DNA of 13,398 nt from NCBI GenBank assembly GCA_903905665.1, contig CAIVHJ010000341.1, positions 1 to 13,398 of the forward strand, given 5' to 3'. Below are positions 7,690 through 13,398 of this stretch, in pieces. This stretch comes from an uncultured Phycisphaerales bacterium. Lineage in GTDB: Bacteria > Planctomycetota > Phycisphaerae > UBA1845 > CAIVHJ01. Below the pieces are notes generated by a model. It was given only the letters and a program-made list of their open reading frames with translations. It was not told the DNA's origin and did not search any database. The position numbers and the translations under genes are program-made. Position 1 is the stretch's first letter. Each line of letters begins with the position of its first letter.

Positions 7690-8279
7690 CAATGAATCAC
7701 CAACTCTTTGAAGATCGGCAGCGCCAGGAGCAAAGCGCACTGCCACTCGACCCGGGCCGCCGAGAACCAACTCACTCCCAAATCTGACTCGGCAGCGGTC
7801 GGAACCAGCATCTGAATGCTTGGTATCCACCGGGGAACGCAACGCATGTAGCGCTGGTATTCATCGCCGTAGCGTTTCAACAAGCGGTTTTCTTCAAATC
7901 GCACCGCCACCGAATAGATCGCGGCAGCCCAGAGCGCCATCAGCGGGACCGCCCAGGGCAGCTCGCAGAGCAAAGCCAATCCACAAAGAATCAGGGTATT
8001 GCCGATATAGACCGGGTTGCGGACATGGGCATAGGGCCCCGTCACCGCAAGTCGCGCATCGGTTTTCAGACGATAACGAAGGTGACGCTGCGACCACACC
8101 CGAATCCATATCCCGCCCAGAAAAACGGGCACTCCCAGACCATAAATCAGCCACACGTTTTCTGTTTCCCACCGAGGGAACAACGTCAGCAGGACGAGCA
8201 TCGGCACCATGGCCAGTCCTCGCACCTTGAAGATGACTGCCTGAAACAAGTTATAGTCGCGTGAATTGGACGGCTTCAT
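7689..8279 (-). CDS. Isoprenylcysteine carboxyl methyltransferase-like (PEMT/ICMT superfamily) membrane protein
   Basis: A 196-residue integral membrane protein. The C-terminal half carries the S-adenosylmethionine-binding pattern of the ICMT/phospholipid methyltransferase superfamily: TGPYAHVRNPVYIGNTLIL (80-98), then RFEENRLLKRYGDEYQRYM (127-145). Four or five membrane helices are visible. The substrate cannot be deduced: bacterial members act on small lipids, phospholipids or unknown targets. The ATG at 8279 is preferred because GAGGTG lies 6 nt before it; a GTG at 8288 and an ATG at 8285 overlap that site. The last base of its stop codon is the first base of the GT87 start. A promoter with a perfect TTGACA lies about 40 nt upstream. 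Confidence 0.85.
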   Translation of the reverse strand: MKPSNSRDYNLFQAVIFKVRGLAMVPMLVLLTLFPRWETENVWLIYGLGVPVFLGGIWIRVWSQRHLRYRLKTDARLAVTGPYAHVRNPVYIGNTLILCGLALLCELPWAVPLMALWAAAIYSVAVRFEENRLLKRYGDEYQRYMRCVPRWIPSIQMLVPTAAESDLGVSWFSAARVEWQCALLLALPIFKELVIH

Positions 8280-8317
8280 AATCATCACCTCATATCATTC
8301 AATCGGCTTTCGGACAT

Positions 8318-8347
8318 ATTCTGACCGTGAACCTCACGTGTTGTCAA
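8318..8347 (-). promoter_or_regulatory. Putative promoter of the methyltransferase/GT87 pair with operator-like repeat in the spacer
   Basis: On the minus strand, TTGACA (8342-8347) is followed after 18 nt by CAGAAT (8318-8323, 4 of 6 matches to TATAAT). The spacer contains CGTGA-GGT-TCACG, a 5-bp inverted repeat at 8326-8338 that would be accessible to a regulator. The predicted transcript start is about 30 nt before the ATG at 8279. Confidence 0.5.
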
Positions 8348-8401
8348 ACATTGAGTTTTCCGCCCCCGATCATCTGTCCCGGACTCGACATGAAAAAATG
8401 A

Positions 8402-8423
8402 GGTGGGTTTGTAACAACCCACC
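8402..8423 (-). terminator. Intrinsic terminator of the Cys-rich two-gene unit
   Basis: An 8-bp stem (GGTGGGTT with AACCCACC) with a 6-nt loop is followed on the minus strand by TCATTTTTTCATG. It lies about 70 nt after the stop of the metallothionein-like gene and insulates it from the methyltransferase gene. Confidence 0.85.
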
Positions 8424-8490
8424 CCATATCCACATCCTGCAAGTCATTCCACGAGAGATCGCGGACAACCTGCACAGTCAGGCACACGCC

Positions 8491-8862
8491 CTATGACCGG
8501 CCTCCGCCGACCGGACAAGCGTGACGCTCGACACTTTGCGAGTCGGATGCCGCCGGTTTTGCACCGCCTTGGGCACAGGCGCAGAGCTTGCACGCACAGG
8601 TCTGCCCACACGGACAAGCGCTTTGACATTTGCACACATCACACTTGCAAGCGGTTCCGCAATGACACGTGTCTCGCCCCTGATCCGTTGAAGCGGATGC
8701 ACAGAGACACGGGTTGCAGGAGCAGGATGCTCCGCACAAACACGATTTGCTCACCGTCGATCCATCCGAACCGGCCTTGCTCTGGGCTCGAGTCATTGAA
8801 TTCAAGCCCACCACCGTCACAAATCCGACAAGAACCACACTCATAATCCAATAACGTCTCAT
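8491..8862 (-). CDS. Exported metallothionein-like protein with three Cys repeats
   Basis: A 123-residue protein. Residues 7-22 form the hydrophobic core of a signal peptide or N-terminal anchor, with a possible cleavage after TRA (25-26). The mature part contains three copies of C-x-C-G-x2-C-x-C-x2-C-x-C at residues 41-54, 66-79 and 83-96, in total 18 Cys in perfect register, plus C116 near the end and two His. Clustered CxC pairs of this density are known from metallothioneins and other soft-metal-binding proteins, so sequestration of Cu(I), Zn, Cd or similar metals in the periplasm or at the surface is the likely role. This is inferred from cysteine spacing, not from recognised homology. 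The start at 8862 is set by GGAGGT 5 nt upstream; longer in-frame starts up to 8997 lack such a site. It is second in a unit with another Cys-rich exported protein and is followed by a terminator. Confidence 0.88.
   Translation of the reverse strand: MRRYWIMSVVLVGFVTVVGLNSMTRAQSKAGSDGSTVSKSCLCGASCSCNPCLCASASTDQGRDTCHCGTACKCDVCKCQSACPCGQTCACKLCACAQGGAKPAASDSQSVERHACPVGGGRS
8575..8742 (-). repeat. Three 14-codon repeats encoding C-x-C-G-x2-C-x-C-x2-C-x-C
   Basis: The repeats lie at 8701-8742, 8626-8667 and 8575-8616. The Cys positions and the Gly at position 4 are invariant. The other residues differ (CLCGASCSCNPCLC, CHCGTACKCDVCKC, CPCGQTCACKLCAC), so the copies are old and held by selection on the cysteines. 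Linkers are 11 and 3 residues. Confidence 0.93.
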
Positions 8863-8989
8863 GGCTAACCTCCGTAAAGATGTTTTTGAGGACATAATCC
8901 TCATCTGCGTCGATAACAAAAAAAGTAATGATCTGATGCGTCGTAGCCGGAGAATGAACCACCTTCCATTTCCGGCACAGGAGAGGATT

Positions 8990-9466
8990 TCAATCAAGCC
9001 AAAGACTCAGGATGGACTGACGCTGCTGGTGAGAAAATTCAGATATGCCGATCCATGAAGAAGCGAACTCCGGCAGACGAGACGCCTCAGGAACATCTGG
9101 CAGTCCGCGACTCAAGCCACTCACCATCGATAAAAACACTGAAAGGCGAGGCGTCCATTCCCGGCGGTGCTGCTCGGGATTGTCGGGAAGAATCGGTTTG
9201 TCAAATACCTGTTTGTCGGGGCCGCAACACAAACAAGGCATTCCAGTCGGAAGACGTCGTTCTTTGCTGAAACACGTCGACTGGAACCCGGTATCCATCG
9301 CTCGATTTGCCGAACAGGAACAGGAGGAGTTCGAGGGAAAGGCGGTTCCTGTTGCGTCCGTCTTGACCATCCGAACGATCTTTGGCGAGCAATGTGGACA
9401 CAACAACACCTGCAAGGGTTGAGCCCACATCACAGCCGTCGCCAATATCGTCCATAACTTCATCAT
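8990..9466 (-). CDS. Exported 8-cysteine protein of unknown family
   Basis: A 158-residue protein that I do not recognise. Residues 2-22 (KLWTILATAVMWAQPLQVLL) are a signal peptide, immediately followed by C23-P-H-C26. Further cysteines form SCSC (49-51), C65 and CLCC (78-81), giving eight in all. The C-terminal half lacks Cys and ends in a short amphipathic motif (QQRQSILSLWLD). CPHC and CLCC are suited to metal or thiol chemistry. The gene is first in a unit with the metallothionein-like gene 127 nt downstream, which points to a shared metal-related role by inference. Starts at GTG 9469, ATG 9466 and ATG 9463 are all possible; the -10 element lies only 8 nt upstream of 9466, so the mRNA would be leaderless or nearly so. 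Frame and signal peptide are convincing, but function is not known. Confidence 0.78.
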   Translation of the reverse strand: MMKLWTILATAVMWAQPLQVLLCPHCSPKIVRMVKTDATGTAFPSNSSCSCSANRAMDTGFQSTCFSKERRLPTGMPCLCCGPDKQVFDKPILPDNPEQHRREWTPRLSVFLSMVSGLSRGLPDVPEASRLPEFASSWIGISEFSHQQRQSILSLWLD

Positions 9467-9474
9467 CACTCTCG

Positions 9475-9483
9475 ATTATAGCA
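9475..9483 (-). promoter_or_regulatory. Extended -10 promoter of the Cys-rich two-gene unit
   Basis: TGC-TATAAT is a perfect extended -10 (TGnTATAAT) on the minus strand. The -35 region is poor (GGAACA at 17 nt), as is usual for extended -10 promoters. The expected start point falls at or a few nt before the GTG-ATG-ATG start of the 8-Cys gene, so translation is probably leaderless. Confidence 0.72.
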
Positions 9484-9567
9484 CGCCGACGTTTCTGTGT
9501 TCCAGAATTTTCGCAAACCGCGGTTCAAGGCCATCCAGCAATGTCACCGTGCGCAGCGATGCCCGGA

Positions 9568-9596
9568 TTGGCGTGGCGAACGGTGCTCGATACAAT
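9568..9596 (+). promoter_or_regulatory. Putative leaderless promoter of pyk
   Basis: TTGGCG (9568-9573) is followed after exactly 17 nt by TACAAT (9591-9596). The hexamer ends 6 nt before the pyk ATG, so transcription should start at the A of the start codon or within 1-2 nt of it. No Shine-Dalgarno precedes the ATG, consistent with a leaderless mRNA. Confidence 0.65.
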
Positions 9597-9602
9597 TTCG
9601 TC

Positions 9603-11021
9603 ATGATCAAGACAAAAACGATTGCCACCATCGGACCGGCCAGCCGGGATCCGGCGATTCTGAAACAGATTCTCGACGTCGGCGTGGATGCGCTCCGACT
9701 CAATTTTTCCCACGGAACACTGGAAGATCACGCCCTCGTGCTGCAAACGGCCCGCCGGCTGGCTGAGGAACGCGACCTGCCCCTCGCCATCATGGGTGAT
9801 CTGTCCGGCCCGAAAATCCGCACCGGAAAAATCGACCTACAGCATAACCGCATGGAGATCGGAAACCGCCTCGTCATCCAGCGCACGGAATGTCTGGGTT
9901 CGTCGCAGCGCCTCAGCACCACTTACCCGAAAATTGTCGAAGAAGTCCGGGTCGGTGAGCGCGTACTGATCGACGACGGTACAATCGAACTCAGGGTCGT
10001 GGCTCGTCAATCGGACGAGTTAATCTGTGAATGTGTTCGCGGCGGAACGTTGTTCGATCGGAAAGGAATCAACCTTCCCGACAGCCGACTTGCCGTGTCG
10101 GCGTTGACGGACAAGGACGTAACGGATTTGCAATGGGCGATCCGAAATCGCCTGGAATACGTGGCATTATCTTTTGTTCGCCATCCCGACGACATCCGGG
10201 AACTCCGTCGGCACATCGAATCTGCCGGTGGAGATCAGGAAATCGTCGCCAAAATCGAAAAGCCCCAGGCCATCGAACACCTCGACGACATCATTGCCGT
10301 ATCGGATGCGGTGCTGGTGGCGCGAGGGGATTTGGGCGTGGAGATGAGCCTGACGGCGGTTCCCGTGCTCCAAAAAGATATCGTGGTTCGTTGCCGGTCG
10401 GCAGGAAAACCGGTCATCATCGCCACGCAGATTCTGCAAAGCATGATGGAATCGGCGGTGCCTACACGAGCGGAGGTCAGCGACGCCGCCAATGCGATTC
10501 TGGATACCGCCGACGCATTGATGCTGACCGGTGAGACGGCGATGGGAAAATATCCCGTCGAAGCAGCTGCCGTGTTGCAGCAGATCGCCCAGGAGACCGA
10601 ACAGTATCAAACCCGTCTGGCCACTACGTTCGAACCATGGATCGAAGAGGAACACGCGCGCGTGGATTCGTCGCTGGCGGCGGGGGCGAAACTGCTGGCC
10701 CGGCATCTGAATCCCCCGCTGGTCGTGGTGGCCACCCGTGACGGCAAAACGGCGCGGTTGCTGAGCAAGCATCGTTTCGAGCAGCCAATCCTCGCCCTCA
10801 CCGACAATCCACGAACCCGCGACAAACTGTCGCTGAACTACGGCGTGATCCCGATGTTGATCTCACCCCCCACTGACGGCCCGGCTTTATTGGCAACGAT
10901 GAACCGACTGATACTCGAACGCAACTGGGCGAAATGTGGTGATTCGATTCTGGTCGTAACCGGCTCGAACCTCCCCACCCAATCCGGACGAAACACCATC
11001 GTCGTCCATCGTATTACCTGA
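9603..11021 (+). CDS. pyk: Pyruvate kinase
   Basis: This enzyme transfers phosphate from phosphoenolpyruvate to ADP in the last step of glycolysis, in the cytoplasm; it has 472 residues, a normal length. The N-terminal KTKTIATIGPAS is the usual start, so ATG 9603 is used rather than an upstream ATG at 9549. The beta-barrel carries LRLNFSHG (31-38), the catalytic signature EIVAKIEKPQAI (K217 catalytic, E219 metal ligand), RGDLGVE (D243 metal ligand), IIATQ (T275) and ADALMLTGETAMGKYPVEA (303-321). The B domain lies at about 72-165, and the C-terminal allosteric-type domain at about 350-472. There is no extra PEP-utiliser domain. At residue 71 (SGPKIRTG) it has Lys where K+-dependent enzymes have Glu. 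It is monocistronic and convergent with the PDZ genes. Upstream regulation is limited to a leaderless-type promoter. Confidence 0.98.
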   Translation: MIKTKTIATIGPASRDPAILKQILDVGVDALRLNFSHGTLEDHALVLQTARRLAEERDLPLAIMGDLSGPKIRTGKIDLQHNRMEIGNRLVIQRTECLGSSQRLSTTYPKIVEEVRVGERVLIDDGTIELRVVARQSDELICECVRGGTLFDRKGINLPDSRLAVSALTDKDVTDLQWAIRNRLEYVALSFVRHPDDIRELRRHIESAGGDQEIVAKIEKPQAIEHLDDIIAVSDAVLVARGDLGVEMSLTAVPVLQKDIVVRCRSAGKPVIIATQILQSMMESAVPTRAEVSDAANAILDTADALMLTGETAMGKYPVEAAAVLQQIAQETEQYQTRLATTFEPWIEEEHARVDSSLAAGAKLLARHLNPPLVVVATRDGKTARLLSKHRFEQPILALTDNPRTRDKLSLNYGVIPMLISPPTDGPALLATMNRLILERNWAKCGDSILVVTGSNLPTQSGRNTIVVHRIT

Positions 11022-11029
11022 AAATAAAC

Positions 11030-11049
11030 CCCCCCGCTCGTGCGGGGGG
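11030..11049. terminator. Hairpin terminator between convergent pyk and PDZ gene
   Basis: CCCCCCGC-TCGT-GCGGGGGG forms an 8-bp GC stem with a 4-nt loop, 8 nt after the pyk stop. On the minus strand the stem is followed by a T-rich tail (GTTTATTTTC), and on the plus strand by ATATGTTT. It can serve both converging transcripts, with the better tail on the PDZ side. Confidence 0.8.
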
Positions 11050-11058
11050 ATATGTTTC

Positions 11059-11085
11059 GGTGCTTCCGGTCTTAAACCGCGCACC
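11059..11085. other. Second inverted repeat in the pyk/PDZ convergent gap
   Basis: GGTGC-TTC-CGGT-CTTAA-ACCG-C-GCACC gives a two-part stem of 5 and 4 bp with a small internal loop. It lies between the terminator hairpin and the end of the PDZ gene. It may be a 3'-UTR structure or a decayed terminator; no T tract adjoins it. Confidence 0.45.
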
Positions 11086-11108
11086 GTCAGGTTCAGCAAG
11101 CCACCGTT

Positions 11109-12122
11109 TCATTTCATTTCCGACATGATCTCCTCATATTCTCCGTACCACTTCGGCTGCTGTTCCTTGAGTTCGGATTCATTGCGGAACGTCTTCGTCA
11201 GCTCGTTGCCGTCTTTGTGGACGGTCACGGTGATGGAACCGTCGGCGGCCACCACGAATTGCAGCCGTTTTGATTCCAGTACGTCGTCGATCTTTTTGCG
11301 CATGTAGATCATGCGAGGAGCCACCTCCCGATCGAACTTGTCCCGGATCGGCCCTTCACAAAACTTTGGAAGGTCCAGTCCTTCCGGCCCGATTCCTTTC
11401 AACACGGCCCGCCAGTCTTCACCATCACCGCATGGAAACTCACGAACTTCCTGATGACCTTTGTGGTTCACAATCACAGTGCCCTTGTCGTTGCGGCATT
11501 TCACTTCGACATCGACGGCATCCCCTTCTCCGTCGCCCAGTTTCATTACCCAATGTTTCACTCGCTCACTTCCGGGGCCTTCGGGCCGGTCGGAATCCTC
11601 CTCGCACCGCACTTTGATTTGTCGCATTACTTTCCCCGGGCAGGGTCCTTCAATCCCTTCTTCGTCCTCTTCCTCTTCCCCGGCTTCGTCCTTCATCATC
11701 TCGGAGGGTTTTTCTCCCAGCGTGACTTCCACGGTTTTGGATTGACCCTCGTGGATCAACCCCAGTTTCACTTTTTGCCCCACGGTAAACGGGCGCAGTT
11801 TGTCGATGAGCGATTCCGGATTGTCGATGGGCTGACCCTCGACCGAGAGCAGTACATCAGTTTTTTCCACTCCCGCTTGCGCGGCGGGACTTTTCTCTGT
11901 GACCTTGATGACCAGTGCCCCTTCCTTATTCTTGAGTTTGAGATGACTGGCGAGCACATCGGGAACCCGATCCAGATACACACCCAGCCAACCGTGCCCT
12001 TGTTGTACGTTTTGCTCCTTCTGTTCCTTTTTCTCCTTTCCGACGGTCGGCGCGTCTTGCGCCAGACACCACCCCGCTGACAGAATCAGTACACCTGCCA
12101 CCCAGTTCCAACGTGTTTTCAT
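11109..12122 (-). CDS. Exported single-PDZ-domain protein
   Basis: A 337-residue secreted or periplasmic protein. Signal peptide 1-21 (VAGVLILSAGWCLA|Q) is followed by a Lys/Glu/Gln linker. The PDZ domain spans about 43-137: GWLGVYLDRVP, then GALVIKVTEKSPAAQAGVEK with the carboxylate-binding region, then VLLSVEGQPIDNPESLIDKL. An acidic run (EEEEDEE, about 149-155) separates it from a C-terminal region with five Cys and no known fold. There is no trypsin-like protease domain, so it is not a DegP-type enzyme; a binding or scaffold role is likely. AGGAG is placed about 7 nt before the ATG at 12122. The gene starts 36 nt after the end of a paralogue and is probably in one operon with it. Its last 45 residues align with the end of that paralogue (SITVTVHKDGNELTKTF; ELKEQQPKWYGEYEEI). 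Confidence 0.88.
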   Translation of the reverse strand: MKTRWNWVAGVLILSAGWCLAQDAPTVGKEKKEQKEQNVQQGHGWLGVYLDRVPDVLASHLKLKNKEGALVIKVTEKSPAAQAGVEKTDVLLSVEGQPIDNPESLIDKLRPFTVGQKVKLGLIHEGQSKTVEVTLGEKPSEMMKDEAGEEEEDEEGIEGPCPGKVMRQIKVRCEEDSDRPEGPGSERVKHWVMKLGDGEGDAVDVEVKCRNDKGTVIVNHKGHQEVREFPCGDGEDWRAVLKGIGPEGLDLPKFCEGPIRDKFDREVAPRMIYMRKKIDDVLESKRLQFVVAADGSITVTVHKDGNELTKTFRNESELKEQQPKWYGEYEEIMSEMK

Positions 12123-12158
12123 GTTCGGTCTCCTGTTTGTCTTGAATAGTTCGCGATG

Positions 12159-13383
12159 TCAATTCGATTCGTTACCGATCTCAGACGCTTCCAACCGGCG
12201 ATACCGGTCAAATAATTTCGGAAATTTTTCCTTCAAGTCCTCCGGATGATTCAGACGAATCGTCACCTCGACGTCGTTTCTGCGAACATTAACCCACAAC
12301 CCTCCATCGGGTTGAATCTGAAACGCATACACAGGTTCGTCGGTCTGAAACAGCCTCGACAATCCGTCGCGCGGTTCCAGAAAATCCGGGTGGTCCTGCA
12401 GAAGACGCTGCTTCAATCGCTTAGCTTCGTCCACAGTTCGGAAGTATTGGCGAATCATCTCGGCGTTTTTCACGTCCACCTGATTCAAGGCGCGTTCCAG
12501 CGTGCTGCGCCATTCGTCAGCACCCTTCACGCTCCGCAACGGATCCGTTCTTTTCGGCGGAGCGAGTTCCCTCGATTCGGGGGAACCTTCATGACGCTGC
12601 ACTTCCACAAATACCCCCATACGCCTCGGCATCTGAACGACGCAACGCGTCGAGATCGGCATACGTGGTTTCGTCCGGTTGATCCTGAGAATCCGGCAAC
12701 TGACGACGAACGACGATTTCCGGATCGTTATCCCGTTGCTCAAACTCATAAGACGCATGGTCGGTTTTGACGATTATCTTTTTTTTGATCGAACCGTCCT
12801 GATTCCACAATTCCGTCCGCGCCTGCCGAACTTCCGGCAAATAAGTCAGAATCTCCCGTGGAAGATCGCACAGATTCCCCATTTCGTCGATCCGAATCTG
12901 ACCTTCGGGGCCCCGTTCGAGCACGCGACCGGTCACCGCGTAACAATTGGTGACAATCTCCCGCGGTCCCCGGCCATAAACCCATTCCCACGAGTTTTGA
13001 TTTGGACGCGACGCCAGCGTCACGGTCAGGGGAATTCTTTTTGCCTGCCGGATGACGGCAATCGGAATTTCGGTCCCGCTGCCCCGGTCGCCAATCGTTC
13101 GGGCAAAGGCCTCGGCGTCTGTGGCAACGGGTTGCCCGCCGAATTCCACAATCACGTCATATTGCTCCAGTCCCGCCGCCTGAGCAGGACTGTTCTTGGC
13201 CACATCGACGACCAGCAAACCCTTCCCATCGAGACTCAGTTGCTTTGCCAGCGCGTCATCGGGCGCCGCCGCCGACACACCCAACCAGCCTCGATTCGTC
13301 TCGTCTGGTGTCGGAGGTTCAAGGCTCCAGACTGGAGCGACGAATCCCCACACCATACACCCGATCATGATTCGTCCGATCAT
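12159..13383 (-). CDS. Exported single-PDZ-domain protein, interrupted by a one-base frameshift
   Basis: This is the paralogue of the downstream PDZ gene. GGAGG lies 6 nt before the ATG at 13383, next to a signal peptide (IMIGCMVWGFVAPVWS) and a PDZ domain beginning GWLGVSAAAPDD with LVVDVAKNSPAQAAGLEQYD. The reading frame stops at 12589 after eight meaningless residues. From about 12618 the adjacent frame continues as a plausible protein to 12159 (VFVEVQRHEGSPESREL near its start, VEVTIRLNHPEDLKEKFPKL near its end). Its end matches that of the downstream paralogue. Removing one G from the GGGGG at 12614-12618 joins the two parts as AEAYG-VFVEV and gives 407 residues (1224 nt). No protease domain is present. 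It may be a sequencing error, a recent pseudogene or, less likely, programmed slippage. Only a few bases upstream are visible, so the promoter is outside the window. Confidence 0.82.
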
Positions 13384-13398
13384 TTTGTTCCTCCCCAA

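Noticed and set aside
8863..8989. Half-site resembling a copper-regulator operator (ACCTTCC) upstream of the metallothionein-like gene
   Set aside because: Only one half is present, with no matching inverted partner and no promoter elements around it.
10167..10772. Minus-strand open frame of 201 codons inside pyk
   Set aside because: It is antisense to the catalytic core of pyruvate kinase; no start signals or recognisable motifs.

Overview
The window is a compact bacterial chromosome segment of moderate GC, most probably from a member of the Planctomycetota. That assignment is an inference. It rests on the style of the Tad pilus genes (two Flp pilins ahead of cpaA, tadE, cpaB, a CpaC secretin and a large TadG/vWA protein), on paired exported PDZ proteins without a protease domain, and on weak Shine-Dalgarno use at some genes. 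No rRNA, tRNA, CRISPR array, insertion sequence or phage gene was seen.

Left region (1-6195, all minus strand, read right to left): a Tad (tight adherence, type IVc pilus) locus. The order of transcription is a divergent second Flp-type prepilin, a 56-residue canonical Flp pilin followed by a strong intrinsic terminator, the CpaA/TadV prepilin peptidase (GTG start), a TadE pseudopilin, the CpaB/RcpC assembly protein, the CpaC/RcpA secretin, and a TadG-like protein with a von Willebrand A MIDAS motif that runs off the left edge. The ATPase and platform genes (tadZ, tadA, tadB, tadC) are not in the window and would be expected further left.

Middle region (6367-9483, minus strand): a translationally coupled pair, an isoprenylcysteine-methyltransferase-like membrane protein followed by a GT87/DUF2029 polyprenyl-linked glycosyltransferase. 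Upstream of it lies a separate two-gene unit with its own extended -10 promoter and its own terminator. This unit encodes an exported 8-cysteine protein of unknown family and an exported metallothionein-like protein with three identical-pattern Cys repeats (C-x-C-G-x2-C-x-C-x2-C-x-C). It is the most unusual element in the window.

Right region (9568-13398): a pyruvate kinase gene on the plus strand, apparently transcribed from a leaderless promoter and carrying the Lys typical of K+-independent enzymes. A hairpin terminator separates it from two convergent tandem paralogues on the minus strand that encode secreted single-PDZ proteins. The upstream PDZ gene is broken by one extra base in a run of five G, with a clearly coding remainder in the next frame.
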